From: an uncultured Muribaculaceae bacterium
GTDB lineage: Bacteria > Bacteroidota > Bacteroidia > Bacteroidales > Muribaculaceae
DNA length: 49,589 bases
Direction of reading: 5' to 3'
NCBI GenBank assembly: GCA_947178505.1
Contig: CAMWYR010000012.1
Span: forward strand, 1 to 49,589
Positions 9,011-19,942 of this stretch are shown here, piece after piece. The first letter of the stretch is position 1; each line of letters opens with the position of its first letter. Both the position numbers and the translations under genes were made by a program. The notes under the pieces were generated by a model. That model saw only the letters and a list, made by a program, of their open reading frames with translations, was not told the origin of the DNA and did not search any database.

Positions 9011-9057
9011 TTGTGTCGTGCGGCCCCGCGGGGCTGCTGTCGGCCGGTAGACGGAGG

Positions 9058-9852
9058 TCACACCGATACCTGCCCGCGGATCGCAGGGTGTGGATCGTAG
9101 TCCTCAAGCCGGAAGTCATCGTATTTGAAATCAAATATTGATTTCACCTCCGGATTTATCACCATGCGGGGAAGCGCACGCGGCTCGCGCGACAACTGTT
9201 CGTGCACCTGGTCGAGATGATTCGTATAAATATGCGCGTCACCGAGCGTATGGATGAACTCACCCGGACGAAGGCCGCACACCTGCGCCATCATCATCGT
9301 CAGCAGAGCATAGCTCGCGATGTTGAAGGGCACCCCCAGGAAACTGTCGCCGCTCCGCTGATAGAGCTGACACGAAAGCCGCCCCTCCGACACGTAAAAC
9401 TGGAAAAAGGCGTGACACGGCGGAAGGTTCATGTTGTCGAGATCGGCCACGTTCCAGGCGCTTACGATTATACGGCGCGAATCCGGATTATTGCGGATAT
9501 CCTCCACCGCGCGCGATATCTGATCTATGCTCCCGCCGTTATAGTCGGGCCATGAACGCCACTGATAGCCGTAGATGTGACCCAGGGAACCGTCGGCATC
9601 AGCCCATTCATTCCAGATGCGCACGCCGTTCTCCTGAAGATAGCCCACGTTGGTGTCCCCCTGCAGAAACCAGAGCAATTCGTGGATAATACTTTTAAGA
9701 TGCACCTTCTTCGTGGTGACGAGCGGGAATCCCTCCTCGAGATTGAAGCGCATCTGATAGCCGAACGTCGAGATCGTGCCCGTGCCGGTCCGGTCGTCTT
9801 TCCGCACGCCGTTGTCAAGGATGTGGCGCAGGAGATTCAGATATTGTTTCAT
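9058..9852 (-). CDS. thyA: Thymidylate synthase
   Basis: Methylates dUMP to dTMP using methylene-tetrahydrofolate, in the cytoplasm. It is 264 residues, the same length as the E. coli enzyme. The catalytic cysteine is in [12 protein letters not shown] at about residue 146; the phosphate- and folate-binding segments are [35 protein letters not shown] and the C-terminal [10 protein letters not shown]. The start is ATG at 9850-9852, 22 bp after the polyferredoxin gene, so it probably sits at the end of the pyrG-yidC transcript. folA, the frequent partner, is not adjacent here. Confidence 0.98.
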   Translation of the reverse strand: MKQYLNLLRHILDNGVRKDDRTGTGTISTFGYQMRFNLEEGFPLVTTKKVHLKSIIHELLWFLQGDTNVGYLQENGVRIWNEWADADGSLGHIYGYQWRSWPDYNGGSIDQISRAVEDIRNNPDSRRIIVSAWNVADLDNMNLPPCHAFFQFYVSEGRLSCQLYQRSGDSFLGVPFNIASYALLTMMMAQVCGLRPGEFIHTLGDAHIYTNHLDQVHEQLSREPRALPRMVINPEVKSIFDFKYDDFRLEDYDPHPAIRGQVSV

Positions 9853-9874
9853 GATTTATGGAAGCTGACGCGCT

Positions 9875-10693
9875 TCATTGTTTTGATCCGACCTTGCGCA
9901 TCAGCGGAGATGCGGGCCGGTTGCGGTTTAACTGATATTTAATGGCTCCGTTAGGGCAGTCGGCCACGCAGTCGAAACATCTGACGCATCGCGTCTGATC
10001 GACATAGCGGCTCACCATCTTGATGGCCTGCGCGCGGCAGCGCGCCTCGCAGAGGCCGCAGCTGCGGCAGCGGTCGGGGTCGAATTCGATATGCATAAGC
10101 GCACGCTCCTGCACGATGCCCAGGGCCGTGCCCAGAGGGCACCAGCGCGTGCAGAACTCGCGGCCGCGCAGCACCGACGTGACGGCGATGATTATGAAGC
10201 TCACCACTCCGGTGGCTATGCCCACTGCGGCTCCGAGCCCGAGGGTGCCCCACGTGGCTTCCGTAAGCGCCGGACGCATTGCCGACGCCATGTTGCGCGC
10301 GATGTTGTAGGGCTGAACGGCAAACACTACTACGGAGAGCCCTACCATCACACACACTACGTAAATCCACAGCAACGGCACATCAAGTCGTGAGCGCGCG
10401 CGAAATGTGAATGGTCTGTTGAGCCGAGGAATGCGACGGCGCACCCGAAGGAATATATCCGACAGCACTCCTACCGGGCACACTGAGGCGCAATAAAGGC
10501 GCCCGAACACGAACGTCACGGCCAGCCAGAAAAGGGCGACCCCGGCGGATACCGCCGAGGCCGAGACCAATATCTGGACTGCGCCGGCCATGCGTGCCAT
10601 CGGGTGGACATGTGTCCCTAAGAGCAGACACACTGCCACGCCCAGAAGGAAGAGCGCTCCCATGAGCACCCGGATGGCTCGTAACTGTTTCAC
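9875..10693 (-). CDS. Membrane-bound 4Fe-4S polyferredoxin (NapH/NosR-like)
   Basis: A 272-residue inner-membrane iron-sulfur protein of the NapH/MauN/NosR-like class, usually part of an electron-transfer chain whose partner varies. Hydrophobic spans lie near residues 8-25, 38-64, 108-128 and 150-172. Two CxxxCP motifs, CASVCPVG near residue 68 and CTRWCPLG near residue 184, are followed by two ferredoxin motifs, CRSCGLCEARC and CVRCFDCVADCP, near residues 208-245. The start is a GTG at 10691-10693; the next ATG would trim the basic end that precedes the first membrane span. It is placed 49 bp after yidC and 22 bp before thyA. No redox partner is next to it, so its physiological role is unclear. 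Confidence 0.88.
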   Translation of the reverse strand: MKQLRAIRVLMGALFLLGVAVCLLLGTHVHPMARMAGAVQILVSASAVSAGVALFWLAVTFVFGRLYCASVCPVGVLSDIFLRVRRRIPRLNRPFTFRARSRLDVPLLWIYVVCVMVGLSVVVFAVQPYNIARNMASAMRPALTEATWGTLGLGAAVGIATGVVSFIIIAVTSVLRGREFCTRWCPLGTALGIVQERALMHIEFDPDRCRSCGLCEARCRAQAIKMVSRYVDQTRCVRCFDCVADCPNGAIKYQLNRNRPASPLMRKVGSKQ

Positions 10694-10742
10694 GGCGCTG
10701 TCGGTTTATTTCCCTTGAGTTCGCGCTGCGGCTAATGCCGTA

Positions 10743-12839
10743 TCAGCGCTTCTTGCCCTTTTGCTTCTCTTGCTCGCGGAGCATCGCCTGCTGCTGCTTC
10801 TGAAGCTCCTCCATGCGGGCCATGAAGCCTGATTTCTTCTTAGGCTTCTTGGCATTCTCCTTCATCTTGGCACGTATTGCATCTTCCTTGATGAAGAAGC
10901 GGAACGCATAGGTCTGGATGATGGTGATCAGCAGCGACAGGAAGTAATAGTAGGAGAGGCCGGCGGCATAGTTATTGAAGAATACCATGAAGAACACCGG
11001 CATCAGGTACATCATCACCTTCATACCCGGCATCGAATTGCTCTGGCTCTGCGAGTTGAGGTAGGTGTAGAGGATGTTGGTCACCGTCATCAGCAGACAG
11101 AAGAGTGAGATATGATTGCCGAAGTAGGGAGTGATGATCGGAATGTACGTGCTCCACGATACGATGGCATCGGGGGCCGAGAGGTCGTGGGCCCAGAGGA
11201 AGCTTTCTCCGCGCAGCTCGATTGCCGAGGGGAAGAAAGCGAACATCGCGATGAGCACCGGCATCTGCAGGAGCATCGGCAGACATCCCGACATCGGGTT
11301 GGCGCCGGCCTGTGAGTAGAGGGCCATTGTCTTCTGCTGGCGCACAAGCGCGTTCTGGCTGCCCGGATATTTGTCGTTGATAGCCTTGATATCGGGCGCC
11401 AGGAGACGCATCACGGCCTGGCTGCGATAAGACTTATACGTGAGCGGGAAGAGAATGATCTTGATGAAGATCGTAAGCAACAGGATGATTATGCCGTAGT
11501 TGGAGATGAACGATCCCAGGAACGAGAACACCGGAATCACGATCAGCGTGTTGATCCAGCGGAAGAGGGCCCAGCCGAGCGGCACGAGCTTGGTGAGATT
11601 CAGATCTTCGTCGGGCATCACCGATGTGTTCAGTTCGGAAAGCATCGGATAGAGATTGGGGCCGATGAAGAGAGAGAAGTTCGCCGGATTCTCGGCGTTC
11701 CAGTTATAGTCGTTGCTTATTGCCTGAGCCTCAAAGCTCTTGAGATAATCGGAGCCTTCCAGCACGGTCGACTGGAAATCAGCCGTATTGAACGGACGGT
11801 CGGCGATAATGACCGAAGAGAAGAACTGATTTTTGAATCCGATCCAGCGGATCTTCGACTTGCGCTCCTCAGAATCATTTTTATTCTCGCTCAGATGCTC
11901 CACTGAGCCGCCGGCGAATTTATAGTAGAGGCCCGAATTGCGCTCCTCGAACATGCGCCCCTGCTCCTGACGGTGCAGATCCTGTGTCCAAGAGAAACCG
12001 AGGTTGCGGTTGTTTGACTGCACCAGCCGGGCCATATTCGACTGCACGATGCGCATCTTCACGATGTAAGACTCACCCTTAGGGAGCGTATATTCGATTC
12101 CCCAGTAGGCGTTGTCGGCCAGATCGAGACTCATCAGCACTGTGGAGTCGTTGAGTTTCTTAGGCGTGAAGTATAGATCGGCCGTTTCCACCGGCTGCGG
12201 CAGGGGAAGCTGGAAGTTGAACGTATTCTTATCGCCCTCGAAAATCACGACTTTCCGCTTCGACTTCTTCGACTCGTCGGAAGAATACTCGGTGTCATAT
12301 TTCTTCAGTTCGGCGCGGGTGATGGATCCCGACTTGGAGTTGAGTTCGAGCGCGAGCACATCATTCTCGAGGCTCACTTTCTGCTCTGTGCCGGAAAGGA
12401 ATGTGGCGAAGCGGCCGAACTTGCCGAGAGATTCAGAAGCGGAGCGCACGAGCGCGATAGCCTGGCGCTGCTCTGCCACGGACATCTTGGAGGTGTCGCC
12501 CGCCACGACATCGGCCCAGTTGAGGTTGCGTCCGCTCACTGTTACGGTGCCGGTTACGGAGTCGCCGGTCAGCGTCAGATTCATGCCGTTATCGTTGATC
12601 GAGTAGGAGCGGGTGCCGTCTTCCGACACATGCACCGTGCCCTGGGCAGTGATATTCTGGATCAGCCACGACTTCTCCGACGGAGTGAGGGCATCAACTG
12701 TGGTGGCCACCGGGGTTTCGGTGGTTACGTCAGGGCTCTCGGCGTCAGGCTGGGCTTCCTTGTTCTTGGGCGCGAGCCATGTGAACAGAAGAAAGACCGC
12801 CACCATCAGCACCAGGCCGTTAAGGGTGTTTTTATCCAT
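10743..12839 (-). CDS. yidC: Membrane protein insertase YidC
   Basis: Inserts and folds inner-membrane proteins, alone or with SecYEG. The 698-residue protein has an N-terminal membrane anchor (LNGLVLMVAVFLLFTWLAP), a large periplasmic beta domain to about residue 420, then the conserved membrane core: LVPLGWALFRWINTLIVIPVF, YGIIILLLTIFIKIILFPLT, QQKTMALYSQAGANPMSGC and further spans to residue 640. It ends with a strongly basic lysine-rich tail (KKPKKKSG...QKGKKR), as in species that use it for ribosome contact. It is longer than the roughly 620 residues I recall for Bacteroides; the extra length seems to be in the periplasmic domain. It lies 55 bp after pyrG, a typical neighbour, and is probably read from the pyrG promoter. 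Confidence 0.97.
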   Translation of the reverse strand: MDKNTLNGLVLMVAVFLLFTWLAPKNKEAQPDAESPDVTTETPVATTVDALTPSEKSWLIQNITAQGTVHVSEDGTRSYSINDNGMNLTLTGDSVTGTVTVSGRNLNWADVVAGDTSKMSVAEQRQAIALVRSASESLGKFGRFATFLSGTEQKVSLENDVLALELNSKSGSITRAELKKYDTEYSSDESKKSKRKVVIFEGDKNTFNFQLPLPQPVETADLYFTPKKLNDSTVLMSLDLADNAYWGIEYTLPKGESYIVKMRIVQSNMARLVQSNNRNLGFSWTQDLHRQEQGRMFEERNSGLYYKFAGGSVEHLSENKNDSEERKSKIRWIGFKNQFFSSVIIADRPFNTADFQSTVLEGSDYLKSFEAQAISNDYNWNAENPANFSLFIGPNLYPMLSELNTSVMPDEDLNLTKLVPLGWALFRWINTLIVIPVFSFLGSFISNYGIIILLLTIFIKIILFPLTYKSYRSQAVMRLLAPDIKAINDKYPGSQNALVRQQKTMALYSQAGANPMSGCLPMLLQMPVLIAMFAFFPSAIELRGESFLWAHDLSAPDAIVSWSTYIPIITPYFGNHISLFCLLMTVTNILYTYLNSQSQSNSMPGMKVMMYLMPVFFMVFFNNYAAGLSYYYFLSLLITIIQTYAFRFFIKEDAIRAKMKENAKKPKKKSGFMARMEELQKQQQAMLREQEKQKGKKR

Positions 12840-12894
12840 TTTCAGTTGTTGGGATGTTAGATTACGTAAGGGTTAGGTGCCCGAAGGCGCAGTT

Positions 12895-14529
<1,635 letters not shown>

Positions 14530-14614
14530 TTAAATTAACGTGTCGTACACAATGACCGGGCCTCCGCGCGCTGTCGTGAAGACTCGGCGGATGTCCGGCC
14601 TACTAAACCGTGTG

Positions 14615-14646
14615 CAAATTTAGTCAGAAATATGATAATACGCAAA
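14615..14646 (-). promoter_or_regulatory. Promoter for pyrG (TTTG - 20 nt - TAAATTTG)
   Basis: On the minus strand, TTTG (14643-14646) is followed after 20 nt by TAAATTTG (14615-14622), both perfect Bacteroidetes consensus. The predicted start near 14610 gives a leader of about 95 nt before the GTG of pyrG. Confidence 0.85.
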
Positions 14647-14656
14647 TTATGAGGCT

Positions 14657-15469
14657 CTAAACTATAGGGTTGCTGATTTCGCGCACGCGGGCGGCGATCT
14701 CGCGTGGCGTCATGCCCTGCCCGGCGAGGGCCGCCGGATCTACCGGAGGCAGGAATCTGATCCTATAGCTGCGGCCGCGGGAGGCACATACCTCCGAGGG
14801 GAGGAAAATCTGCTCGATATTGAATTTGATGCCGAACCGGCGCCGCCACCGGGCCAACCGGTAGAACCGGCGCCGGTTGAGCCCTTCGAACCGTACGGGA
14901 ATAATAAGACGCCCTGTCTCTATGGCCTTGGCTACGAATGATTTCTGCCATTCGAGATCGCGGATGCCCCGGTCGTCGTGAAGACGCGATACGAGGCCTG
15001 CCGGAAACATCACTATCTGACGGTCGGAAGCATAGGCCGCATTGATTGCCTTGGTTGCCTCACGCCCTTGCGCCCCGAATTTATTGACAGGAAGAAACAC
15101 CTTCTTCAGCGGCTCCACATTCATCAGCATGTCGTTGACAAGCACGCGGATACCGTCGTCGCCATACCTCGCGCCCAACACCTTCACCAGCCCGATGCCG
15201 TCGAGCCCCCCGAGCGGGTGATTCGATGCGAATACGAAGCGCCCCGACGGGGGAATATTCTCCTCGCCTTCCACGGTCAGCGTGAGGTCGAGATGCGTGT
15301 ATATGCGCTCCGCGAAGGCTGCCCCCTCCGCCGGATAGGCATACTCAAGCATTTCGTTGAGCTGCTTCTGGCAGATAATGCGCTCGATAAGCGCCACCAC
15401 TGCCGAGGGCACCTTCATGCCCCTCTCCCTGACTATGCGGCGCAGGTCGATCTTTAACGGACCCTCCAT
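14657..15469 (-). CDS. Lysophospholipid acyltransferase-family protein (PlsC/GlsA-like)
   Basis: A 270-residue acyltransferase that probably esterifies a lysolipid with an acyl group at the inner membrane. The catalytic H-x4-D motif appears as ASNHPLGGLDGIG near residues 83-95, and the second block as VMFPAGLVSRLHDDRGIRDLEW near residue 155. The form NHPLGGLDG is typical of the OlsA/GlsA-like branch (amino-acid lipid O-acyltransferases) rather than classical PlsC, whose motif is NHxxxxD followed by PEGTR. A glycine-lipid enzyme is therefore possible, but the GNAT partner glsB is not adjacent. It starts 10 bp after the obgE stop, so the two share a transcript. Confidence 0.82.
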   Translation of the reverse strand: MEGPLKIDLRRIVRERGMKVPSAVVALIERIICQKQLNEMLEYAYPAEGAAFAERIYTHLDLTLTVEGEENIPPSGRFVFASNHPLGGLDGIGLVKVLGARYGDDGIRVLVNDMLMNVEPLKKVFLPVNKFGAQGREATKAINAAYASDRQIVMFPAGLVSRLHDDRGIRDLEWQKSFVAKAIETGRLIIPVRFEGLNRRRFYRLARWRRRFGIKFNIEQIFLPSEVCASRGRSYRIRFLPPVDPAALAGQGMTPREIAARVREISNPIV

Positions 15470-15479
15470 CGGCGCCTGC

Positions 15480-16655
15480 TTATTTATCGGGGTTCACCGA
15501 CGACTCTTCATCCCAGAACTCATCTTCCCAATCTTCGTCAGTGTAGCCGGCGAAGTCGTCTTCCTCAGGTTCGGGAAGTTCGAAGATGAAGTTGTCTTCC
15601 TCCTCGACTCTGTGGCGCGGGTCGAGCTTGCGGTGGGTAATGGTGAAATTATTCTTGTTCTCTTCCGAATTGATCTCCCGCCAGAGCACATCCTTCAGTT
15701 CGGTAAGTCCCTGTCCGGTCACAGCGGAGATAAAGAGCGTGGGCACGTCGTCGGGAAGCGTCTTTGCTATTTCCTCGCGGAGCTCATCATCGAGCATATC
15801 CGATTTGGAGATTGCCAGCACGCGGCTCTTATCCGACAGTTCGGGATTGAATTCATGAAGTTCACGGAGCAATATCTCATAGTCGGCCCTGATATCATCG
15901 GAGTCGGCGGGCACCATGAAGAGGAGCACGGCGTTGCGCTCGATATGGCGGAGGAAGCGGAGACCGAGTCCCTTGCCTTCCGAGGCTCCCTCGATGATGC
16001 CGGGGATATCAGCCATCACGAACGACTGCGAGCCGCGGTAGTCGACGATGCCCAGCGAGGGCTCCATTGTGGTGAAGGGATAGTCGGCGATCTTGGGTTT
16101 GGCGGCCGACATTGATGAGAGGAGAGTAGACTTCCCGGCATTGGGGAATCCGACGAGACCGACATCTCCGAGAAGTTTCAGTTCGAGCACGACGGCCTTC
16201 TCGATCGCCGGCTGGCCGGGCTGAGCATAGCGGGGAGCGCGGTTGGTGGAGGTGGCGAAATGCACGTTGCCGAGGCCTCCCTTTCCGCCCCGGAGCAGAT
16301 TGATTTCCTGGCCGTCTTCGGTGATCTCGCATAGGAAGTCGCCCGTTTCGGCGTCGAAAACAGCCGTCCCTACCGGCACCTCGATAATACGGTCTTCCCC
16401 GTCGCGGCCGTGGCTGCGGCCTGCGCCGCCGCTCTCGCCGTCGGTGGCGAATATATGACGCTGGTAACGGAGCGGGAGGAGAGTCCAAAGATGGCGGTTG
16501 CCACGCAATATGATATGGCCTCCGCGCCCCCCGTCGCCTCCGTCGGGACCTCCCTTGGGTATATATTTGGCGCGGTGATAGTGGCGGCTTCCGGCTCCTC
16601 CCTTACCGCTTCTGCAAAGTATCTTGACGTAGTCTATGAAATTTGAATCTGCCAT
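15480..16655 (-). CDS. obgE: GTPase Obg/CgtA
   Basis: Essential ribosome-associated GTPase involved in 50S assembly and the stringent response. It is 391 residues. The glycine-rich Obg fold fills residues 1-160 ([37 protein letters not shown]), then the G domain: G1 [13 protein letters not shown] near residue 168, switch region [14 protein letters not shown]3 [15 protein letters not shown]4 SKSDMLDDE. The C-terminus is an acidic tail typical of Bacteroidetes ([17 protein letters not shown]...). The start is ATG at 16653-16655. adk, a frequent upstream partner in Bacteroidales, is absent; a WYL regulator lies 64 bp upstream in the same direction, with the acyltransferase 10 bp downstream. Confidence 0.98.
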   Translation of the reverse strand: MADSNFIDYVKILCRSGKGGAGSRHYHRAKYIPKGGPDGGDGGRGGHIILRGNRHLWTLLPLRYQRHIFATDGESGGAGRSHGRDGEDRIIEVPVGTAVFDAETGDFLCEITEDGQEINLLRGGKGGLGNVHFATSTNRAPRYAQPGQPAIEKAVVLELKLLGDVGLVGFPNAGKSTLLSSMSAAKPKIADYPFTTMEPSLGIVDYRGSQSFVMADIPGIIEGASEGKGLGLRFLRHIERNAVLLFMVPADSDDIRADYEILLRELHEFNPELSDKSRVLAISKSDMLDDELREEIAKTLPDDVPTLFISAVTGQGLTELKDVLWREINSEENKNNFTITHRKLDPRHRVEEEDNFIFELPEPEEDDFAGYTDEDWEDEFWDEESSVNPDK

Positions 16656-16718
16656 AGCTATGGGTTTTAGTATTTCTGATTTAAAAACGCGCCGGAGGCC
16701 TTGATTGTTTCTGTCACC

Positions 16719-17627
16719 TCAGCCGGGCAGCAGGTCGGGATTGTCATAAAGGGCCACTGTCGAGCGGAGTTCGTCGCATATCATCGTGACGAGTTCGCGC
16801 GGTTCGAGCACCTTGAGCGCGTTGCCGTAACTGAGCAGTTCGTGCACGAGTTCATAATTGATCTTGAGGCGATAGGAGAAGATTGAATACTTATCATTGA
16901 TTTCTTCCTCCTGAGTGGAATGGAAGGGGAGGGCGCGGAAATATTTCGCCTGCCGGGGGGTGGTGAGTATGCGCACGGTGCGCACCGGGGCTTTTGAGTC
17001 GGTGATTCCGATGAGATTTGAGAAGAAGGGTTCGGGCGTAAGTTCGGGCATCTCGAACTTATCTGCGAGCGTCACCATCTTTTTCACACGGTCGAGCGCG
17101 TAGGTGCGGATGTCGCCCCCTTTCTCCTTGCGTCCGATCATGTACCACCGCTGCTTATAGCGCTTCACGAAGTAGGGGTGAAACAGAATGTTCTCTTCGG
17201 GTAGCGTGCGCGAGAAGCCGGCGTAGGTGAATTTGAGTTTTGAGGCATCTCCAATAGCGCCGAGCACGATGGGAAGATACTCACGGGCCGATGGCACATC
17301 CTCGAGCGATATGCGTTCGGCCGGAATAGAGGAGTCTTTCATAGCCGTGTTGGCGGCATGCGACTCAAGAAGCCATTCGGTGAGGCTGGCGCGTTCCTTC
17401 CGCTGCTCAGGATCGATATAATAGCGCCCTGCCTTGTCGCAGAGGATGTCGATATGAAAATTCTGCTCTATGCCCCGTCTGTAATAATAGAATGTGCGCG
17501 CCGGCATGCCGTTGCCGTCGCCATAGGCTGAGCGTTTCCAGAGCTCGTTGAGCTCCTCGCGCGTGAGGCGGTCATATCGTGTCAGCGTATCCACTATCCA
17601 TACGTAGCGGTTGATCAGATCTCTCAT
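16719..17627 (-). CDS. WYL-domain transcriptional regulator
   Basis: A 302-residue predicted cytoplasmic regulator. The N-terminal 60-70 residues look like a winged helix-turn-helix (RYDRLTREELNELWKRSAYGDG followed by the basic RTFYYYRRGIEQNF). The middle carries a WYL-type beta domain (SKLKFTYAGFSRTLPEENIL, HPYFVKRYKQRWYMIGRKEKG, YALDRVKKMV), a module thought to bind a ligand or nucleic acid, and the C-terminus is a WCX-like extension. In this family the domain often serves stress or defence loci, but here the neighbours are obgE and a porin, so the target is unknown. A -7 box lies 47 bp upstream of its ATG. Confidence 0.88.
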   Translation of the reverse strand: MRDLINRYVWIVDTLTRYDRLTREELNELWKRSAYGDGNGMPARTFYYYRRGIEQNFHIDILCDKAGRYYIDPEQRKERASLTEWLLESHAANTAMKDSSIPAERISLEDVPSAREYLPIVLGAIGDASKLKFTYAGFSRTLPEENILFHPYFVKRYKQRWYMIGRKEKGGDIRTYALDRVKKMVTLADKFEMPELTPEPFFSNLIGITDSKAPVRTVRILTTPRQAKYFRALPFHSTQEEEINDKYSIFSYRLKINYELVHELLSYGNALKVLEPRELVTMICDELRSTVALYDNPDLLPG

Positions 17628-17673
17628 ATTGCAGGCTCTTTATTTCTTTCGGGCGCCCGGAGCACCACGTCTA

Positions 17674-17681
17674 CAAATTTA
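17674..17681 (-). promoter_or_regulatory. Bacteroidetes -7 box for the WYL regulator
   Basis: The minus strand reads TAAATTTG, an exact TAnnTTTG match, with a TTTT rather than TTTG about 20 nt further upstream. Predicted start near 17669; leader about 42 nt. Confidence 0.6.
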
Positions 17682-17834
17682 TGAAAAATTTTTTTACCCG
17701 TAAAAACTTTTTATCCGCCGGGCGTGTTTTAGTGATGTAAGATTTGAATTACTGATTAAAAATATAGTTACCTCTTAGGTAAACTGCTATAAGCGTTCTG
17801 AAAAAGTTGTTATTGTTGTTTTAAATTAAGAAAT

Positions 17835-17865
17835 AAGGTCGACGTGAGTCGACCTTTTTCTTTTT
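17835..17865. terminator. Hairpin terminator between the WYL and porin genes
   Basis: AAGGTCGAC (17835-17843) pairs with GTCGACCTT (17848-17856) around a 4-base loop, followed by TTTCTTTTT on the plus strand and a weaker T-rich stretch on the minus strand. It can end the porin transcript (minus strand), but the better U-run faces the plus strand, where no protein gene lies upstream. The rest of 17628-17922 shows nothing else I can name. Confidence 0.7.
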
Positions 17866-17922
17866 ACATCATCGCTGCGGCATGACGCCGCGCGGCATTA
17901 AGAAATTTTAGTGGATTGAGCC

Positions 17923-19059
17923 TCAGAACACGAACTGGATGCGCGTCTGGAAAATGTTGGCGTGTGAGGCTTCGAGGCCATGCGTGCCGCGACGGTTGGC
18001 GTAGGTGTAGTTGAAGCGCCAGGTGAAATATTTATTGATGTAGTAGCTGAGCGTCAGGTTGGCCGAGTTGGCGAAGCCGCCGAATATCCGTGCATGGTCG
18101 CTGTTGAGGTCGACGAAACTATAGCCGGCCACGAGTTCCCAGCTCTTGGCCGGAGGATTGGCAAGCGATGCCATCGAAGGCGAATAACTATATTTCGCCC
18201 CCCGGTTGAGGAGCACGCGCCCCATCACGTAGCCGCCTGTGCCGTGAAATGTCGGAAGGTTATGGCGTCGTCCCACGACGGCGTAGTAGAACTGAGCCTC
18301 AGCTGCGAAGCGGCCGTGAGCGAGAAGAAGTTCGGGAGAAAACTTGAATATCGAGGCCGTGGAGTCGATAGAGGTTCTGGCGAGCGATACGTCGCTTACG
18401 CGGGTAGGATAGCGGGCCGCGAAGTCTGTCACGGGATTCTTTCGGTTGCCGGCGTAGTCGGGCGACTGTCCGAGGGCCGAAAGTCCGATCTGGAAGATGC
18501 GTCCGGGGCGGGTGACGGGATGCCAGGCGAAGCGGGTGGCTGCTCCGAATCCGGTGTTGCCCAGCTGATTGGCATGGAGCACTGAGGCCTCAGGCTGCGC
18601 GAAGAGTGAGCCGGCGAAATGAAATTTCGCATTTTCCCATACGTACATAGCGCCTAAGAGACGGAGCTCGCCGAATGCTGTCTGGGCGATTGGCTCCTCC
18701 ATGCTTATCTTATGGGCTGCGCCCGTAGCACACTGGAGTCCGAACTCATGGATGAAGAAGCCTCCCTTAAGGAAGGAATTCTTATTGATGTTCCATTGCA
18801 GGCACATGTCGGCAAGATAAAGCTTTCCGAAGCGATAGGAAAACTCCACGCGGCCGTCAAGGTCGCCGTAGGATATCTTGGCGCCGAGGCGCACGTCGGG
18901 GATTGCCACGCCAGGCCGGAATGCCGAGTCGGAGGGGGCGTAGACGGCGGCGTCAAAGAGGGCGCGTCCGAGCGGAGTCACTTTGAAATCGGCAGCCGAG
19001 GCGCGGCCTGCCGTGACGAGGGCCGTCATAATGAGAATGATAGATAGAAAATGCTTCAT
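17923..19059 (-). CDS. Outer-membrane porin-like beta-barrel protein
   Basis: A 378-residue exported protein resembling the phosphate-selective porin O/P family. The signal peptide is MKHFLSIILIMTALVTAGRASA; the chosen start is ATG 19059, because the seven extra residues possible upstream (to 19080) would precede a normal signal peptide. The mature part shows alternating amphipathic strands with aromatic girdle residues (GDLDGRVEFSYRFGKLYLAD, NSFLKGGFFIHEFGLQ, WELVAGYSFVDLN, YYINKYFTWRFNYTYANRRG) and ends in a terminal phenylalanine (QTRIQFVF), the usual outer-membrane barrel signal. The substrate is unknown. It is probably monocistronic, between the rsmA hairpin and the terminator at 17835. 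Confidence 0.8.
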   Translation of the reverse strand: MKHFLSIILIMTALVTAGRASAADFKVTPLGRALFDAAVYAPSDSAFRPGVAIPDVRLGAKISYGDLDGRVEFSYRFGKLYLADMCLQWNINKNSFLKGGFFIHEFGLQCATGAAHKISMEEPIAQTAFGELRLLGAMYVWENAKFHFAGSLFAQPEASVLHANQLGNTGFGAATRFAWHPVTRPGRIFQIGLSALGQSPDYAGNRKNPVTDFAARYPTRVSDVSLARTSIDSTASIFKFSPELLLAHGRFAAEAQFYYAVVGRRHNLPTFHGTGGYVMGRVLLNRGAKYSYSPSMASLANPPAKSWELVAGYSFVDLNSDHARIFGGFANSANLTLSYYINKYFTWRFNYTYANRRGTHGLEASHANIFQTRIQFVF

Positions 19060-19080
19060 GATGTCAGAGTAAATTATCAC

Positions 19081-19100
19081 GGGGCAGAAATGTCTGCCCC
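19081..19100. terminator. Hairpin between rsmA and the porin gene
   Basis: GGGGCAGA and TCTGCCCC form a perfect 8-bp stem with a 4-base loop, 48 bp beyond the rsmA stop. The minus strand lacks a good U-run after it (GTGATAATTT), so it may be a weak terminator or an RNA-stabilising stem. Confidence 0.5.
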
Positions 19101-19147
19101 GTGCTGAGGTCAGGAAAATCTCCGGGGCGGGCCGGAGGTTGCAGTCA

Positions 19148-19942
19148 TTACGCCTGCGGCTTGAGCAGATTGGTGAGCTCTATGAAATCTTCGACAGAGA
19201 GCCGTTCGGGACGCTCCGACATGAATCTTGATCCGAGCGCGGCGCTGTCGGGCTGAATCATCGGGGCCAGTGAGTTGCGCAGTGTCTTGCGGCGCTGGCC
19301 GAAGGCTGTCTTGACGACCTTCTTGAAGAATACCGGGTCGCAGCCGAGTTCTGTGCGTGAGTTTCGCGTCAGACGCAGCACTCCGCTCGTCACTTTCGGA
19401 GGCGGAGTGAACACGCTCGGATCGACGTTGAAGAGATATTCGCAGTCGTACCACGCCTGCAGCAGTACCGAGAGAATGCCGTAGACTTTCGAGCCCGGGC
19501 GCGAGCAGATGCGCTCCGCGACTTCTTTCTGAAGCATACCCGCCACTACAGGGATGCGGTCGATGTTGTCGAGCACCTTGAAGAAGATCTGCGATGAGAT
19601 GTTGTAGGGATAGTTGCCGATCAGCGCGAACTCTCCGGGATAGATATCCGCAAGATTGAGCCGCAGGAAGTCGGCTTCGGTCACCGGCAGCTGAGGATAG
19701 AGCTTCGCCAGAAATTCCACTGATTCAGAATCGAGTTCGACAGCCTTGACTTCACGTCCTGTCTCAAGCAGATATTTAGAGAGCACCCCCATTCCCGGAC
19801 CAATCTCCAGCACAGGGATATCAGCATATTTTTTCGCATCTTCGGGGAGCTGAGCCCTGGAGATTGTGGCGGCGATTTCCGAGGCGATGTGCTCATCGTT
19901 GAGGAAATGCTGTCCGAGGTTCTTTTTCGGTCTTACATTCAT
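19148..19942 (-). CDS. rsmA: 16S rRNA (adenine1518-N6/adenine1519-N6)-dimethyltransferase
   Basis: Dimethylates two adjacent adenines near the 3' end of 16S rRNA (KsgA). It is 264 residues. The opening VRPKKNLGQHFLNDEHIASEI is characteristic; the SAM site VLEIGPGMGVLSKYLLE lies near residues 49-65, the acidic residue that binds the ribose in VKAVELDSES, and the catalytic motif NYPYNISSQIFF near residue 113. Its ATG overlaps the stop of the upstream FKBP-like gene (ATGA at 19939-19942), so translation is likely coupled and rsmA expression tied to that envelope gene cluster. I recall rsmA next to mgtE or tyrosine recombinase genes in Bacteroides; that context is absent. Confidence 0.98.
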   Translation of the reverse strand: MNVRPKKNLGQHFLNDEHIASEIAATISRAQLPEDAKKYADIPVLEIGPGMGVLSKYLLETGREVKAVELDSESVEFLAKLYPQLPVTEADFLRLNLADIYPGEFALIGNYPYNISSQIFFKVLDNIDRIPVVAGMLQKEVAERICSRPGSKVYGILSVLLQAWYDCEYLFNVDPSVFTPPPKVTSGVLRLTRNSRTELGCDPVFFKKVVKTAFGQRRKTLRNSLAPMIQPDSAALGSRFMSERPERLSVEDFIELTNLLKPQA

